11,903 nt of DNA, taken from positions 1 to 11,903 of the forward strand of contig JALSTJ010000193.1 of the NCBI GenBank assembly GCA_026983815.1, read 5' to 3'. Position numbers and translations under genes: made by a program. The notes under the pieces are model-generated. The model saw only the letters and a list, made by a program, of their open reading frames with translations. It was not told the origin of the DNA and ran no database searches. The DNA comes from Flavobacteriales bacterium. GTDB taxonomy: Bacteria > Bacteroidota > Bacteroidia > Flavobacteriales > Flavobacteriaceae. How positions within the stretch are numbered: position 1 is the first letter of the stretch; every line of letters starts with the position of its first letter. Below are positions 1 through 6,163 of this stretch, one piece after another.

Positions 1-33
1 CTTTTTAATGCTTCTATTTTTAAACACTTTTCA

Positions 34-63
34 TTGATAGCGAATAATGAATGATTATATTTG
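34..63 (+). promoter_or_regulatory. Bacteroidota-type promoter upstream of a small orphan unit
   Basis: TTG at 34-36 is followed after 19 nt by TATATTTG at 56-63. This matches the Bacteroidota primary sigma pattern at both boxes and in spacing. The predicted start of transcription is near position 70. No conventional gene lies immediately downstream, so the promoter either drives a small RNA or small peptide, or is a chance match in AT-rich DNA. Confidence 0.4.
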
Positions 64-69
64 CTCTTT

Positions 70-232
70 TACTTTAATAAATTGTAGGCAATAATCGGAA
101 TTTTGAATGAATTTGTTCATCTCTGAACCAATAATTTTTTTAAAAGTGATAGAGATGAATTTTTCAAGAAAAAGTATATTCCGGATTACAAAACAATAAA
201 AAAGCAGTTTTTTTCAAACTGCTTCTTTATTA
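70..232 (+). ncRNA. Candidate small transcript: sRNA or 30-codon small-protein mRNA
   Basis: The segment runs from a full promoter match to a terminator hairpin and would give a transcript of about 160 nt. It contains a perfect 9-bp inverted repeat (116-124 with 151-159). It also contains a 30-codon ORF at 107-199 that begins MNLFISEPII, has an in-frame stop directly upstream of its ATG, and ends two bases before the terminator stem. The peptide matches no family known to me; its N-terminal half is hydrophobic and its C-terminal third is basic. An ORF this short can easily arise by chance. The case rests on the order promoter, ORF, terminator, and transcription has not been shown. Confidence 0.27.
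202..232 (+). terminator. Intrinsic terminator hairpin
   Basis: A perfect 9-bp stem, AAGCAGTTT (202-210) with AAACTGCTT (216-224), closes a 5-nt loop and is followed by a T-rich stretch (TTCTTTATT when the end of the stem is counted). An A-run sits on the left flank, so it could also stop transcription on the - strand. It is the strongest simple hairpin I noticed in the window. It could equally end a gene lying left of the window. Confidence 0.55.
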
Positions 233-406
233 AATTAACCAAAACTATTTATTATGAAAAAAAATAATTTACTCTTTCATTTCATAAAGCAAAAATAGAA
301 TTTAAATTCATTTAAAAATATCGAAAAACGAATTTTTTATATCGAATGCCTATAAAAAAATAGTTAAAAATATGTTTAAATACCACTTATATTAAAACAG
401 TTTTTA
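233..406. other. Intergenic stretch with no supported gene
   Basis: This very AT-rich stretch separates the terminator from the regulator promoter. The only item of note is a 14-codon ORF at 254-298 (MKKNNLLFHFIKQK). It is preceded by TTAACCAAAACTATTTATT, a context that looks like a typical Bacteroidota gene start. It may be the remnant of a lost gene, a leader peptide, or chance. No RNA gene is recognisable. Confidence 0.4.
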
Positions 407-414
407 TATTTTTG
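407..414 (+). promoter_or_regulatory. -7 box for the AraC-family regulator
   Basis: TATTTTTG matches the Bacteroidota -7 element TAnnTTTG exactly and lies 19 nt before the ATG at 434. This predicts a leader of roughly 10-15 nt. No good -33 TTTG is found at the expected distance, so the promoter may be weak or activator-dependent. Confidence 0.35.
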
Positions 415-433
415 AAGCATTTAAGAAAAAAAT

Positions 434-1294
434 ATGGAAAAGGTTTTTGATCTAATAGAGATTGATAAGGGATTGATGATTGGTAAAACGCATCATTCTG
501 TTGATGATAATTATCGTTTTAATACAGGAAAAGCAAATTTATATATACAATTTCACTTTGTTTTGGAGGAATGCGTGCAATTTAAAATTTTGGGCGGAAC
601 CTATAAATTACAAGTAAAATCAGGAGAGTCTTTATTCTTTTTCAATCCAAAAAATATCATTCCTATTCATGTTTCTATCCGTCCAAAAATCAAGATGTTG
701 TCTTTGTTGTTTTCTTTAGATGCTTTTCATGAAATAATTGATGATGAAGCAGTGGATTTTAATTTTTTGAATCCGAAAAATATCAAGAAAAAACTTTATG
801 AAAAAAGAGAATTGGACATTCCTTTAAAGATGATTATTCAACAAATATTTCAAAGAAAAATAGAAACTAAATTTGATGTTTTATTTATCAAAGCTAAGAT
901 TTTGGAATTTTTGTCTTTCTATTTTAATAAAAAGGAAACAGCTGAAACCCATTGCAAAAACTTGGAAAATACTGAAGTGATCGAAAAGATTAAAAAAGCC
1001 AAAAAAATCATGATTGCACAAATTGACGAACCGCCTTTGGTTGAGGAATTGGCACATCAGGTAAATTTGCCGATTAATGTTTTTAAAAAAACTTTTAAAG
1101 CTTATTACGGCATGCCTGTATATAAATATTTATTGAATTATAAATTGGATTTATCCAAGCAATTGCTACTCAGTGGAGATTACAGTGTGAAGGAAGTTGC
1201 TTTTCAATTGGGATATAGCGCTCCTACTCATTTTATTGTAGCATTCAAAAACAAATTTGGAATAACTCCCAGAAAATTTATGAAAAATCTGTAA
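434..1294 (+). CDS. AraC-family transcriptional regulator (PchR-like)
   Basis: This is a cytoplasmic DNA-binding transcription regulator. The C-terminal third (about residues 183-286) is a canonical AraC/XylS double helix-turn-helix. The first HTH is around 201-222 (LVEELAHQVNLPINVFKKTF). The second is around 251-271, followed by the family signature ending FKNKFGITPRKFM. The wording of the first HTH resembles the PchR-type regulators that respond to siderophores or other small ligands. The N-terminal half (1-165) is a diverged ligand-sensing region with short beta-like segments (GGTYKLQVKSGESLFFF at 54-70); no ligand can be assigned. Length of 286 aa is normal for the family. It lies 59 bp upstream of ridA on the same strand, so it could regulate the following genes or itself, but the sequence does not show its target. 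Confidence 0.88.
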   Translation: MEKVFDLIEIDKGLMIGKTHHSVDDNYRFNTGKANLYIQFHFVLEECVQFKILGGTYKLQVKSGESLFFFNPKNIIPIHVSIRPKIKMLSLLFSLDAFHEIIDDEAVDFNFLNPKNIKKKLYEKRELDIPLKMIIQQIFQRKIETKFDVLFIKAKILEFLSFYFNKKETAETHCKNLENTEVIEKIKKAKKIMIAQIDEPPLVEELAHQVNLPINVFKKTFKAYYGMPVYKYLLNYKLDLSKQLLLSGDYSVKEVAFQLGYSAPTHFIVAFKNKFGITPRKFMKNL

Positions 1295-1353
1295 TTTTTT
1301 TATCAAAAATAAACTTTGGATTTCATTAATTATTAATTTTACCAAAAAATCTT

Positions 1354-1740
1354 ATGACAAAGAAACAAATTATATCAGATAACGCACCGGCACCTATCGG
1401 ACCTTATAGTCAAGCCATTTTAACCGGTGGAATTTTATTTATTTCGGGGCAAATTCCCTTGAATAGTTTAACCAATGAAATTATTTTAGATAATATTGAG
1501 TTGGCTACTCATTTAGTTATGGAAAATCTTCGTGCCGTTTTGAAAGAAGCAGATATGAATTTTGGAAATGTTGTTAAAACAAGTATTTTTCTAAAAAATA
1601 TGGATGATTTTCCTGTGGTAAATGAAATTTATGGAGGATATTTCAACGGAAAAACGCCACCGCCGGCACGAGAAACTGTTCAAGTGGCAAAATTGCCCAA
1701 AGATGTTCAAATAGAAATTTCCGCTATTGCCATAAAATAA
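1354..1740 (+). CDS. ridA: RidA family reactive imine/enamine deaminase
   Basis: This is a cytosolic homotrimeric enzyme of the RidA (YjgF/YER057c/UK114) family. It hydrolyses reactive 2-aminoacrylate and related imines released by PLP enzymes, giving 2-keto acids and ammonia. The 128-aa length is typical. Visible hallmarks are APIGPYSQA (13-21), FISGQIP (29-35), the substrate-carboxylate arginine in PPARETVQV (R106) and the catalytic-site glutamate in the terminal IEISAIAIK (E121). R106 and E121 match the archetypal RidA subgroup rather than the inactive Rid subgroups. The ATG at 1354 gives the standard N-terminus. The next gene, aroK, begins 6 bp after the stop, so the two are probably co-transcribed; I see no direct metabolic reason for the pairing. 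Confidence 0.93.
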   Translation: MTKKQIISDNAPAPIGPYSQAILTGGILFISGQIPLNSLTNEIILDNIELATHLVMENLRAVLKEADMNFGNVVKTSIFLKNMDDFPVVNEIYGGYFNGKTPPPARETVQVAKLPKDVQIEISAIAIK

Positions 1741-1746
1741 AATTCA

Positions 1747-2274
1747 ATGAAAATAGCATTATTCGGATTTATGGGTGCCGGAAAATCATCCTTAGGCAAA
1801 GCATTAGCTAACAAAACCGGTTATAAATTTATAGATTTGGATCGAGCTATCGAAGAAAAAACGGGCAAAAGTATTCATAGGATTTTTGATGAAGAAGGAG
1901 AAATAAAATTTCGTCAATTAGAGCATGAAATTCTAAAAGAAATCATCAAAAAAGATTATACAAATATCATTTTGGCATTGGGAGGAGGCAGCATTGTTCA
2001 ACCTACCAATAGGAAATTATTGGAAATAAAAGAATTCCAAAAAATATATTTGGATGTCAATCCGGAAGTTTTGGTGGAGCGTTTGATGAAACATAAAAAT
2101 GAACGTCCGCTACTGACATCAATAGAAGATAAAACTTTACCCGAATACATAAAAGCATTGCATTTGTCTAGAAAAGCAACTTATGAAAAGGCAGCTGATA
2201 TAAGAATATCAATTGAAAGAGAAAATTTTGAACAAGTGTTAGAAAAAATATATTTATATTTGAATTTGAATTAA
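1747..2274 (+). CDS. aroK: Shikimate kinase
   Basis: This cytosolic enzyme phosphorylates shikimate at the 3-hydroxyl with ATP, the fifth step of the shikimate pathway to chorismate and aromatic amino acids. At 175 aa it has the normal length. The P-loop is GFMGAGKS (7-14). The shikimate-binding residues are all present: the Asp of FIDLD (D32), the Arg of FRQLE (R56) and the GGG motif at 79-81. The lid arginine appears in NERPLL (R120), and a second binding arginine in SRKATYEKAAD (R142). The start ATG lies 6 bp after the ridA stop and the lipoprotein ATG is 16 bp after its own stop, so it sits mid-operon. Nothing is missing or odd. AroK and AroL cannot be told apart from sequence alone; aroK is the default name. 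Confidence 0.93.
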   Translation: MKIALFGFMGAGKSSLGKALANKTGYKFIDLDRAIEEKTGKSIHRIFDEEGEIKFRQLEHEILKEIIKKDYTNIILALGGGSIVQPTNRKLLEIKEFQKIYLDVNPEVLVERLMKHKNERPLLTSIEDKTLPEYIKALHLSRKATYEKAADIRISIERENFEQVLEKIYLYLNLN

Positions 2275-2290
2275 TAAATTCAATCAAACG

Positions 2291-3100
2291 ATGTCAGAAA
2301 AAATATTATACAACTTATTAATATTGGTTATTTTAATTTCTTTTTCTTGTGAAAAACATATCGAATTGCATCCGGAGAACAGTGAAGAAAAGGTTATGGT
2401 GGAAGCTATGTTTACGAATTTGCCTTTTGTAAGTTCTATCAAATTATCCAAAACAAAAGATATTAATGAAGATATTTTAAATCATCCTAAAATAACCGAT
2501 GCAGACGTCCATATACTTGACCTAACTACTAATGATACCATTTTTTTCACTTCACATAATGATGGAAGCTATACAACTAATGTTTCCGGAATTCCGGGAC
2601 ATCGATATCGACTGGAAATAAATACAGAAAATCAATTGATAACATCTGAAAAACTTATGTTACATTCAGTGAGTCTCAACCAAGTAAAATCTCATCCAAA
2701 AGAAAGGACTAATCAGTATTATTTGGAAATGGTATTTGATGATGATCCAAATACTCAGGATTTCTATTTATTTACGGCAACCAATATTAATAATCCGAAT
2801 GATACCCGAATTTTTGTTTTATCAGATTTGGAATATAATTTTCAAACTCATAGTATTAGTGTTTCTGATGAACTTTTTAATTTTGGTGAAAATTGGCAAA
2901 TTATTATGCTTCATTTAGATAGGGAAAATTACGAATACTTTAAAATTCTTAATCGTGCAAGAAACAGTCTTCTTCACGGTGGACATCCTTTCTATGGCTT
3001 ATCATTAGGAAACCCTGTCAGTACCGTGCATGGAAAAAAAACAATGGGATATTTTGTTACTTCTTCCGTTAGTATTTCACCAATAGTTATAGGTAATTAA
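2291..3100 (+). CDS. DUF4249 family lipoprotein
   Basis: This is a predicted lipoprotein. It has a short hydrophobic segment (about residues 6-19), then a lipobox ending ISFSC with the lipid-acceptor cysteine at residue 20, and then charged residues. The mature part begins CEKHIEL and goes on with VMVEAMFTNLPFVSSIKLSKT, a predicted Ig-like strand with VHILDL, and DGSYTTNVSGIPGHRYRLEI. This order is typical of DUF4249, a Bacteroidota family of unknown biochemical function often encoded beside TonB-dependent receptors with carboxypeptidase-like domains. The residue after the lipid cysteine is Glu. At 269 aa it is on the short side for the family. No TonB receptor lies in this window; the gene instead follows ridA and aroK by 16 bp, so it may be an orphan copy. 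No enzymatic motif is visible. Confidence 0.78.
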   Translation: MSEKILYNLLILVILISFSCEKHIELHPENSEEKVMVEAMFTNLPFVSSIKLSKTKDINEDILNHPKITDADVHILDLTTNDTIFFTSHNDGSYTTNVSGIPGHRYRLEINTENQLITSEKLMLHSVSLNQVKSHPKERTNQYYLEMVFDDDPNTQDFYLFTATNINNPNDTRIFVLSDLEYNFQTHSISVSDELFNFGENWQIIMLHLDRENYEYFKILNRARNSLLHGGHPFYGLSLGNPVSTVHGKKTMGYFVTSSVSISPIVIGN

Positions 3101-3187
3101 ACCTTTATTTTTTTTAAAATTTTATCAAATTTTTATAAAATCTATAAAAAAAATTATAATTGTCATATTATTTGAATAATTATTTTG

Positions 3188-3195
3188 TAAGTTTG
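3188..3195 (+). promoter_or_regulatory. -7 box for the three-gene secreted-protein operon
   Basis: TAAGTTTG matches TAnnTTTG exactly and lies 22 nt before the ATG at 3218, in the 117-bp gap after the DUF4249 gene. The closest upstream TTG (3160-3162) and TTTG (3171-3174) are not at the ideal 19-21 nt distance, so the -33 box is weak. The rest of the gap is A/T homopolymer runs. Confidence 0.33.
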
Positions 3196-3217
3196 TAATG
3201 CCTAAAAACAAATCATT

Positions 3218-3997
3218 ATGTATCCAAAAAAGATTCTGTTCTTTGGATTATTGTTGTTTTATATATCACTTAAAGCACAGTTTTCCAATAAAATTTCACA
3301 TGAGGAATTATATATACTTACCTCGGATTCACGTGTGTATCTCCATATTTTAGTCAAGGATAAATTGTATTTATTCAATAAAACAAAGGTTAAAGAAGCT
3401 AGTCAAGAATTGGATTATGTTATAGCTCGTTTTTATAATAATTTGGCTGTTTTGGATGAACATATTTCAGATGAAAAACTTTTGGATCAATTGAATAATA
3501 TTAAACTCTTCTGGAAAAAATTTGAACCTTATTTAATAAAGAATTTGTCTATAGATGAATATAAAAAATTTCATTTTGAAGTAAATGCTTTTGATAGATT
3601 ATTGAAGGTGTTTGATGAAACCATGTTCAGGTTATATAAATTTGATGAAAAATCTTGGAAAAATTTTAAGGATATTCAAAAATTAAAAATTTTGGTGGAA
3701 AAAATTACTAGTGGTTTCTTAGCTAAATATTTGAAGATAAATCAAAGTTTAACCAAACAATTTTTAAGTGATATAGTAAAAATGAATTTAATTATCAAAG
3801 ATAAAAGTAACGGGATGTTAAATGATATTTTATTTGAAAAAAAATTTTTGTTACTAATCAACGATTGGAATTTTTTTAAAAGAAATATCAATTTTTCAAA
3901 AATGAATAATATTAAGACTGTCTTTTCACTGAGTTTGAATATGAATGAGAAACTAAATGAAATTGCCTCCAATTATTTAAAATGGGATATATTATGA
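3218..3997 (+). CDS. Secreted helical protein, PilJ-N-like paralog 1
   Basis: I do not recognise this as a named protein. It has a Sec signal peptide (hydrophobic residues 6-17, predicted cleavage after LKA so the mature protein begins QFSN at 21). It has no lipobox, no further membrane segment and no cysteines. The rest reads as amphipathic helices. Residues about 28-107 follow the pattern of the type IV pilus chemotaxis transducer N-terminal domain (PilJ type): a helix with SR at 38-39, then ASQELDYVIARFYNNLAVLD (61-80), then LNNIKLFWKKFEPYL (92-106). A second, weaker copy covers about 150-255. The usual RMLSQR core has eroded to SDSRVYL. It is the first of three similar adjacent genes; its stop overlaps the next start in an ATGA. 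Function is unknown; a periplasmic sensing or scaffolding role is inference. Confidence 0.72.
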   Translation: MYPKKILFFGLLLFYISLKAQFSNKISHEELYILTSDSRVYLHILVKDKLYLFNKTKVKEASQELDYVIARFYNNLAVLDEHISDEKLLDQLNNIKLFWKKFEPYLIKNLSIDEYKKFHFEVNAFDRLLKVFDETMFRLYKFDEKSWKNFKDIQKLKILVEKITSGFLAKYLKINQSLTKQFLSDIVKMNLIIKDKSNGMLNDILFEKKFLLLINDWNFFKRNINFSKMNNIKTVFSLSLNMNEKLNEIASNYLKWDIL

Positions 3998-4776
3998 AAA
4001 AGTTTATAATATTTATTTTACTATTGATAGGGATGATTAGTCCTGAGAAAATTTTTTCTCAAAAAAATGGAGAAAGCTTTAAGAGATTGAGCACTGCTAT
4101 GTTTGAAAATTTGATGTTATCCAATAGAGTGATAAGGGATTATGTTTTTATTATCAGTAAAAATTTCAAAACAAAATCCATACAAGATATGGATAAAACT
4201 TTGGGTCGCTTTGATTATAACATGAATTTGATTTCCAATTATTTACCGGAAGATAAGAAGCTAAAGGAAAAATTTGACAATTTTAAATATTATATCAATC
4301 AAAGTCGTTTGGAATTAATGGATTTTGAAAATCCAAATTATGAATCATTTATAAGGAATCTGCAACAAAGTTTTGATGAAAACAGGGAAATTGCCGATAA
4401 AATTTTAGAAAAACAATTGGATTTTAAAAAAAATAAAAAAATTATTACTAAATTGACTATATTATATGATTTAGTTAATGAAGTTGAAAAAATAGCAATT
4501 GATTATATTTTAAAGAATTATAATCATCACACAAAAGGATATTTGGACACAAATTTGAAACAAGTAAGAAAAAAAATTAAAGAATTATCCAAAACAAAAA
4601 AACTTTCACCAAAGGCAGTTGCTATTTTGTCTGAGATGAGAGATAATTATAAATTGATTTCCGATTTGGTAGAAAATCCATCATTTCGTCCCAAAATGAT
4701 GTATGTTTACGTGAACAATTTTGCTTCCAAAGCATTCAAACTTTTACCACAATTCATAAATTTATATTCCAATTAA
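3994..4776 (+). CDS. Secreted helical protein, PilJ-N-like paralog 2
   Basis: The start is set at 3994 rather than the in-frame ATG at 3982. The 3994 ATG overlaps the previous stop in an ATGA, and MKKFIIFILL then gives a clean signal peptide (cleavage predicted after IFS, mature protein beginning QKNG at 23). The 260-aa product is predicted all-helical, Lys-rich and free of cysteine. It keeps the clearest version of the shared domain: ENLMLSNRVIRDYVFIISKN (38-57), IQDMDKTLGRFDYNMNLI (63-80) and LKEKFDNFKYYI (90-101). The second copy (about 150-255) repeats the layout, with LTILYDLVNEVEKIAIDYIL (154-173) and EMRDNYKLISDLVENPS (214-230). LMLSNRVIRDYVFI is a recognisable relative of the RMLSQRIAKxYLLI core of PilJ-type domains. 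Function is unknown. It is translationally coupled to paralog 1 and lies 10 bp before paralog 3. Confidence 0.72.
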   Translation: MKKFIIFILLLIGMISPEKIFSQKNGESFKRLSTAMFENLMLSNRVIRDYVFIISKNFKTKSIQDMDKTLGRFDYNMNLISNYLPEDKKLKEKFDNFKYYINQSRLELMDFENPNYESFIRNLQQSFDENREIADKILEKQLDFKKNKKIITKLTILYDLVNEVEKIAIDYILKNYNHHTKGYLDTNLKQVRKKIKELSKTKKLSPKAVAILSEMRDNYKLISDLVENPSFRPKMMYVYVNNFASKAFKLLPQFINLYSN

Positions 4777-4786
4777 ATTCAATTTT

Positions 4787-5560
4787 ATGTTAAGAAACTT
4801 ACTATCCATAGTATTTCTGTTTTTTTATTTTGTTAGTATTTCTCAGTTTGGAAATATTCCTACAAAGGAACAAGCTTTGAAAGCTGCTCTGAGTTTAGAA
4901 TGGCTTGAGGCATCCATTGCCAAAAATGTAGTTTTTATCAGATTGAAGGTTCCTTATGTTTATCAAGATTTTGATGAAATTTTATCCAAATCTGAAGATA
5001 ATATTTATGTTTTAAACGATTTTGTAAAAAATAATCCTGCTCTTTCAGATGAAGTAGGTATTGTTCAAAATATCTATAATAGTATTAGATTGATTCCCTT
5101 AAGCAAAATAAACGATAAAAAAATTAAAAATATTATAGATTTACATGAACAATTTGTAAAAAATAATTCACTTCTGATTTCACAATTAATGGGTCTAACG
5201 GAAAATTCTAATATAAATAACTTATTATATACAATTAATTTTGAAAATCAAGAATTTGGATATTATTTCGCTCTAAAAAATTCCGGTTTATTCTTTGACG
5301 ATTTAGGTTTGGATATAACTCAAAAATTGAATCAATCTTACAACAAACTGAAAAAATCTATTGAAAAACTTATAAATGATAAAAATTTTATTGATTCCTC
5401 AAATGTTATATATCTCAGACAATTAAAAAGTGATATGGATTTAATTTCTAAAATTATCCAAAATCCTTCCGGCGATAAATTTGTTAACACAATTTATAAT
5501 CTTATAAACAAGATTAGGAATAATATCAATTATCTCATCTTAAATTCTGAAAATTTTTGA
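4787..5560 (+). CDS. Secreted helical protein, PilJ-N-like paralog 3
   Basis: This 257-aa secreted helical protein is the last of the block. Its signal peptide covers about residues 1-19 (cleavage predicted after SIS, mature protein beginning QFGN at 20). It is the most diverged copy: SLEWLEASIAKNVVFIRLKV (36-55), YQDFDEILSKSEDNIYVLND (59-78), then VGIVQNIYNSI (90-100). The second half (about 143-250) ends with LKSDMDLISKIIQNPSGD (213-230). This aligns with DNYKLISDLVENPS in paralog 2 and is the best evidence that the two share ancestry. There are no cysteines, catalytic motifs or later membrane segments. A gap of 90 bp with a promoter-like sequence follows, so the operon probably ends here, although I see no strong terminator hairpin. 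Function is unknown. Confidence 0.7.
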   Translation: MLRNLLSIVFLFFYFVSISQFGNIPTKEQALKAALSLEWLEASIAKNVVFIRLKVPYVYQDFDEILSKSEDNIYVLNDFVKNNPALSDEVGIVQNIYNSIRLIPLSKINDKKIKNIIDLHEQFVKNNSLLISQLMGLTENSNINNLLYTINFENQEFGYYFALKNSGLFFDDLGLDITQKLNQSYNKLKKSIEKLINDKNFIDSSNVIYLRQLKSDMDLISKIIQNPSGDKFVNTIYNLINKIRNNINYLILNSENF

Positions 5561-5594
5561 TTTAATCCGAAATTACTAAAGATATAAATAAAGC

Positions 5595-5625
5595 TTGACT
5601 TTGCTTAAAATATTTCTTAAATTTA
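5595..5625 (+). promoter_or_regulatory. Possible promoter for the small lipoprotein gene
   Basis: TTG at 5595-5597 is followed after 20 nt by TAAATTTA at 5618-5625. This differs from the -7 consensus TAnnTTTG only at the last base. The predicted leader is about 20 nt before the ATG at 5651. The match is imperfect and the region is very AT-rich. Confidence 0.3.
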
Positions 5626-5650
5626 TAATCAAAAATAAAAAGCTTTTGTC

Positions 5651-5950
5651 ATGAAAAAGTCAATTTTATTATTATCAATTTTTTTGGCAATTTTTTCATG
5701 TAAAAAAGAAGCCAAAATAGAAGAAAGTCCCACAATAAAAGGGCATGCAACATTATATCTCAATAATACAAAAATCTTTGATGAAGATTGTGATACACAT
5801 TACATTTCATTACATCATGAAGTAACTTTTGGATATTGGACTCAAAGTGGTGAAGTAAGGTTGTCCGGAGGAATAAGCAATGTTCCGGATGTCGGTGGAA
5901 ATAATGGGATAGAACCTGATCCAACTCAAGCCGATATACATCACCATTGA
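5651..5950 (+). CDS. Small lipoprotein, N-terminal part of a frameshifted gene
   Basis: The product begins MKKSILLLSIFLAIFSC, a textbook lipoprotein signal peptide with the lipid cysteine at residue 17 followed by KKEAK, so membrane anchoring is likely. The mature part looks like short beta strands (HATLYLNNTKIF, HYISLHHEVTFGYW, GEVRLSGGI) and is rich in His. I recognise no family. The frame closes after ADIHHH at 5950, in the middle of what seems to be a longer domain. The coding-like sequence resumes in the -1 frame immediately afterwards, as described in the next entry. Either this 99-aa form is the product, or a missing base has truncated a protein of about 169 aa. Confidence 0.55.
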   Translation: MKKSILLLSIFLAIFSCKKEAKIEESPTIKGHATLYLNNTKIFDEDCDTHYISLHHEVTFGYWTQSGEVRLSGGISNVPDVGGNNGIEPDPTQADIHHH

Positions 5951-6159
5951 GTTATGTCCAAATAGATAGTGATACAGGTGAATATATAGCCCCTGGTAAT
6001 AATGTTATTAAAATCATAATTGGAAAAACGGGACAAATCACCAGACCTGACAAAAACCATGTGCATTACGAAGGGGAATGTATTGAAACGGATGATTTAA
6101 TTAACACAACAATATATAATATCAAATTAGATATAACAATAGAACATTTTAATAGTTAA
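5951..6159 (+). pseudogene. Out-of-frame C-terminal part of the small lipoprotein
   Basis: The frame covering LSYVQIDSDTGEYIAPGNNV and on to KLDITIEHFNS is open from about 5920 and has no ATG near its beginning; only a TTG at 5947 is available. It reads like ordinary protein (alternating beta-strand pattern, GKTGQI, NHVHYEGEC). It joins the upstream lipoprotein smoothly if a single T is added to the TT at 5947-5948, giving DIHHHLSYVQID. The upstream reading has the only signal peptide, so this segment would be untranslated or truncated without the extra base. A sequencing deletion, a real inactivating mutation or phase variation are all possible. The stop lies 4 bp from the convergent mgsA stop. 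Confidence 0.5.
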
Positions 6160-6163
6160 TTGG

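Noticed and set aside
1315..1341. Separate promoter for ridA (TTTG, then TAATTTTA)
   Set aside because: Spacing is only 15 nt and the last base of the -7 box is wrong, so I could not support it above chance.
434..1740. AraC regulator and ridA as a siderophore locus
   Set aside because: The regulator resembles PchR in its HTH, but no siderophore or TonB receptor gene is present in the window.
3742..3972. Open - strand frame inside the first helical paralog
   Set aside because: It is Phe/Ile/Lys/Ser-rich antisense of Lys/Asn-rich coding sequence, with no start context, and lies wholly within a supported gene.
3218..5560. The helical block as a toxin, contractile or pore-forming system
   Set aside because: Helical bundles with signal peptides alone do not support this. 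There are no membrane-insertion segments, no immunity-like partner and no known toxin motifs.
5920..5950. Programmed -1 frameshift in the small lipoprotein
   Set aside because: No slippery XXXYYYZ heptamer and no obvious downstream stem-loop; a simple indel explains it better.
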